NCBI GenBank assembly: GCA_003131365.1
Contig: PKVB01000190.1
Location: forward strand, 20,581 to 37,681
Source: Gemmatimonadota bacterium
Lineage (GTDB): Bacteria; Gemmatimonadota; Gemmatimonadetes; Gemmatimonadales; Gemmatimonadaceae
Length of the DNA stretch: 17,101 nucleotides
Direction of reading: 5' to 3'
The notes under the pieces are model-generated. The model had not been told where the DNA came from and searched no databases. It saw nothing but the letters and a program-made list of their open reading frames with translations. Each line of letters begins with the position of its first letter. Within the stretch, counting starts at the first letter, position 1. Position numbers and translations under genes: made by a program. This document shows positions 15,359 through 17,101 of this stretch, piece by piece.

Positions 15359-15364
15359 AATATA
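15359..15364 (-). promoter_or_regulatory. Possible -10 box for the TPR gene
   Basis: On the minus strand TATATT (within TATATTAT) lies 56 bp before the TPR start, in an otherwise GC-rich window. No convincing -35 is visible at the right distance, so only the AT-rich box is supported. Confidence 0.3.
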
Positions 15365-15427
15365 CCCATCTGCAGCCAACGTTCCTCGCCTCGGGGCCGC
15401 TGCGGTCCTATCGTTCTTCGCGGGACT

Positions 15428-15444
15428 CGGGACCCACCGTCCCG
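15428..15444 (-). terminator. Short perfect hairpin after the decarboxylase gene
   Basis: CGGGAC (15428-15433) and GTCCCG (15439-15444) form a perfect 6-bp stem with a 5-nt loop, 7 bp past the stop codon of the decarboxylase on its transcript strand. No T-run follows, so it may be a factor-dependent terminator or an RNA stabiliser. Confidence 0.4.
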
Positions 15445-15450
15445 GACGCC

Positions 15451-16911
15451 TTAGCGGCGCGCCCCGGCGGCTTCCTTTACCAATTCCAGCGCCCGCTGGA
15501 CGTGCGCCTCGGTCGTATGAATGTTGCCGATCGCGATTCGGAGGGCATAACTCCCTCGAACCCGGGTGTGCGATAGGTAGACTTCGCGCCCCGCGACGAC
15601 TTTGGCCAGCGTTCGGGAATTATGGTCGTCCAGCTCTCGCCCGCCAATGCCGGGCGGGCGGTGCCGGAACACCACAGTCGAAAAGGTTACCTCCGCCATT
15701 CGCTCGAGCTCGGGATCGTTGTCGATCCACTCGCCCAGCCGGCGGGCGATGCGAATGTGCTCCCTGATCATCGAGCGCAGGCCTTCCACGCCAAAGTTCC
15801 TGATCACGAACCAGAGCTTGAGCGCGCGGAAGCGGCGGCCCAGGGCGACGCCGTAATCCATCAGGTTCGCCACCCCTTCGCCTTCGCTCACAACCAGGTA
15901 GTCGGGAATGTGCTGGAACGCGCGCTTCAACAGGTCAGGCCGCCGCGTGTACATCACCGAGCAGTCCATCGGGGTGAACAGCCACTTATGCGGGTTCACC
16001 ACCAGAGAGTCGGCCCGGTCGCATCCGTCCAGCACGTGCCGCATCTCGGGCAGAATCGCCGCGGTGCCTCCGTACGATGCATCGACGTGCAGCCAGATCC
16101 CATGCTCCTCACAAATCTCCGCAATAGCTGGAACGGGATCGATGGCGGTAGTCGAAGTGGTTCCCACCGTCGCGACGATGGCGAGGGGCACGCGTCCGGC
16201 GCGGCGATCGTTTTCGACGGCCGCGGCGAGCGCGGTCGCATCCATCCTCAGCGCCGAATCGGTAGGAATCTTTCTCAGCGACTCGAGGCCGAGGCCGAGT
16301 GTCATCACCGCCTTGTCGACGCTCGAGTGCGCCTCCTCCGAGCAGTAGATCACCACCTTCGGCAGATCCGCCCGCCCCGACATCCCCTCCTCGCGGATGC
16401 GAAGCTCGGGACGCATCTCCCGCGCGGCAGCGAGCGCGTAGAGCGTGTTCGACGATGCGGTGTCGGCGATCTCCCCGAACAGTCCCTCCGGCAGCCCGAG
16501 CATCTGCCGCAGCCAATCCAGAGTGAGGAACTCGAGCTCGGTCGCAGCCGGGCTCGTCCTCCAGAGCATGGCGTTGACGTTGAGCGCCGCGGTCAGGGCC
16601 TCGCCCAGCACTCCGGCGGCGGTGGAGGAATTCGCGAAGTAGGCCATGAACGCGGGATGATTCCAATGCGTCGTCGCGGGGACGATCAGCCTCTGGAAAT
16701 CGCCGAGTATTTCATCCATCGACTCCCCGCGCTCGGGCGGGGATGGTGGGAGGGCGCGGCGCACATCGCCCGGTCGGACCGCCGATAGCACGGGCCATTT
16801 TTCGGGCGCGTCGAGGTAGTCCGCTATCCAGTCGATCACGGCATAACCGTGCTTCCGGAATTCGGCCGGGGACATGTCGGAGACCGGCGGCGCCGGGGAG
16901 GTCGGCTTCAT
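15451..16911 (-). CDS. Group II PLP-dependent (aromatic) amino acid decarboxylase
   Basis: A 486-residue pyridoxal-phosphate decarboxylase of the AADC/tyrosine decarboxylase family, which turns an amino acid into an amine and CO2. Landmarks are HPAFMAYFANSSTAAG (85-100), YCSEEAHSSVDKA with PLP-stacking His195, VDASYGG (Asp277, contacts the pyridine nitrogen), and NPHKWLFTPMDCS with PLP lysine Lys309. Which amino acid is used (Trp, Tyr, Phe or another) cannot be read. The start is ATG at 16911, giving the family's usual N-terminus (SPAEFRKHGYAVIDWIADYL); the frame is open upstream of it but that part is not family-like. No ribosome site precedes this ATG; a TATATT box ends 7 nt upstream, suggesting a leaderless message. 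It is divergent from the hydrolase gene at 16976. Confidence 0.92.
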   Translation of the reverse strand: MKPTSPAPPVSDMSPAEFRKHGYAVIDWIADYLDAPEKWPVLSAVRPGDVRRALPPSPPERGESMDEILGDFQRLIVPATTHWNHPAFMAYFANSSTAAGVLGEALTAALNVNAMLWRTSPAATELEFLTLDWLRQMLGLPEGLFGEIADTASSNTLYALAAAREMRPELRIREEGMSGRADLPKVVIYCSEEAHSSVDKAVMTLGLGLESLRKIPTDSALRMDATALAAAVENDRRAGRVPLAIVATVGTTSTTAIDPVPAIAEICEEHGIWLHVDASYGGTAAILPEMRHVLDGCDRADSLVVNPHKWLFTPMDCSVMYTRRPDLLKRAFQHIPDYLVVSEGEGVANLMDYGVALGRRFRALKLWFVIRNFGVEGLRSMIREHIRIARRLGEWIDNDPELERMAEVTFSTVVFRHRPPGIGGRELDDHNSRTLAKVVAGREVYLSHTRVRGSYALRIAIGNIHTTEAHVQRALELVKEAAGARR

Positions 16912-16918
16912 CGTCACA

Positions 16919-16924
16919 AATATA
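16919..16924 (-). promoter_or_regulatory. -10-like box placed for a leaderless transcript of the decarboxylase
   Basis: Read on the minus strand, TATATT is followed by 7 nt (TGTGACG) and then the decarboxylase ATG. A transcript starting at the usual distance from a -10 would begin at or next to that ATG. No ribosome site fits in the space. No good -35 is visible. Confidence 0.5.
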
Positions 16925-16963
16925 GAGTTTCCACGCGCACGGGACGGGGTCGCCCACGGCCCG

Positions 16964-16969
16964 TATATT
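16964..16969 (+). promoter_or_regulatory. -10-like box placed for a leaderless transcript of the alpha/beta hydrolase
   Basis: TATATT is followed by 6 nt (TGCGAA) and then the ATG at 16976. The wider element TATATTTGCGAA mirrors TATATTTGTGAC on the opposite strand before the divergent decarboxylase gene. No -35 consensus or ribosome site is present. Confidence 0.5.
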
Positions 16970-16975
16970 TGCGAA

Positions 16976-17101
16976 ATGCCCCGCAATCCGATCGTGCTCG
17001 TCCACGGGTATTCCGACGATGGCGCCGCGTTCAAGGTTTGGGAGCGCATCCTCGGGCAGCGCGGCTACGACGTCGCGATGATCCACGCCTGCAGCTACCG
17101 G
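16976..17101 (+). CDS. Alpha/beta hydrolase (5' end only)
   Basis: An open frame from ATG at 16976 runs off the right edge, giving 42 residues. The start IVLVHGYSDDGAAFKVWERI is the first strand and oxyanion-hole HG motif of an alpha/beta-hydrolase (lipase or esterase type), followed by the helix and second strand (GYDVAMIHA). The nucleophile elbow and the rest of the catalytic triad lie outside the window, so substrate and even activity are unknown. It is divergent from the decarboxylase gene with 64 bp between the starts. Confidence 0.7.
   Translation, partial: MPRNPIVLVHGYSDDGAAFKVWERILGQRGYDVAMIHACSYR

Noticed and set aside
15622..16788. 388-residue plus-strand open frame
   Set aside because: It lies wholly antisense to the decarboxylase, whose motifs are unmistakable; the frame is His/Arg/Gln-rich as expected for a GC-rich shadow.
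15451..16911. PLP enzyme as the missing EgtE lyase
   Set aside because: Its motifs (NPHKW, HSSVDKA, HVDASY) are those of group II decarboxylases, not the aminotransferase-class V fold of EgtE, and it is 5 kb away in a separate unit.
1..17101. CRISPR array, insertion sequence, prophage, tRNA or rRNA genes
   Set aside because: No regularly spaced repeats, transposase or phage motifs, terminal inverted repeats or RNA-gene signatures were seen on either strand.

Overview
This is a GC-rich bacterial chromosomal stretch of ordinary housekeeping and accessory genes. No mobile element, CRISPR array, rRNA or tRNA gene is visible. The mix of genes (ergothioneine enzymes, secreted TPR/FxLyD and gluzincin-like proteins, weak Shine-Dalgarno sites) would fit a soil or environmental lineage such as Gemmatimonadota. 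That placement is an impression from protein style, not something the sequence proves.

Layout. Positions 1-452 (minus) hold the 5' part of a SnoaL/DUF4440-like lipoprotein gene. It is divergent from a plus-strand pair at 640-2039: a 2,4-dienoyl-CoA-reductase-type SDR translationally coupled to a LOG-family phosphoribohydrolase. A 315-bp convergent gap (2040-2354) follows. From 10593 down to 2355 seven minus-strand genes lie head to tail with gaps of at most 25 bp: egtB, egtD, egtA, a PIG-L/LmbE-like deacetylase, a secreted gluzincin-like metallopeptidase, a GH9 glycoside hydrolase and an Fpg/Nei-like DNA glycosylase. Divergent from egtB, 10712-13736 (plus) carries a carbonyl-reductase-type SDR, an orphan membrane histidine kinase and a DUF3293 protein. 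A hairpin separates this from a convergent secreted TPR/FxLyD protein (13812-15302, minus). Next comes a group II PLP-dependent amino acid decarboxylase (15451-16911, minus), divergent from an alpha/beta hydrolase cut off by the window end.

How the genes work together. The clearest pathway is ergothioneine synthesis. EgtA makes gamma-glutamylcysteine, EgtD trimethylates histidine to hercynine, and EgtB joins the two into the sulfoxide. The later steps (EgtC amidohydrolase, EgtE lyase) are not in the window. The four genes downstream of egtA could be co-transcribed by spacing. Their link to the thiol pathway is unproven: three appear exported and one is a DNA repair enzyme, so a loose stress theme is the most that can be said.

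The most unusual signals are the length and composition of the egt-led gene run, a PIG-L protein whose catalytic motif lacks the usual base aspartate, and a pair of mirrored TATATTTG boxes 6-7 nt before the start codons of the divergent decarboxylase and hydrolase genes, which suggests leaderless transcripts.
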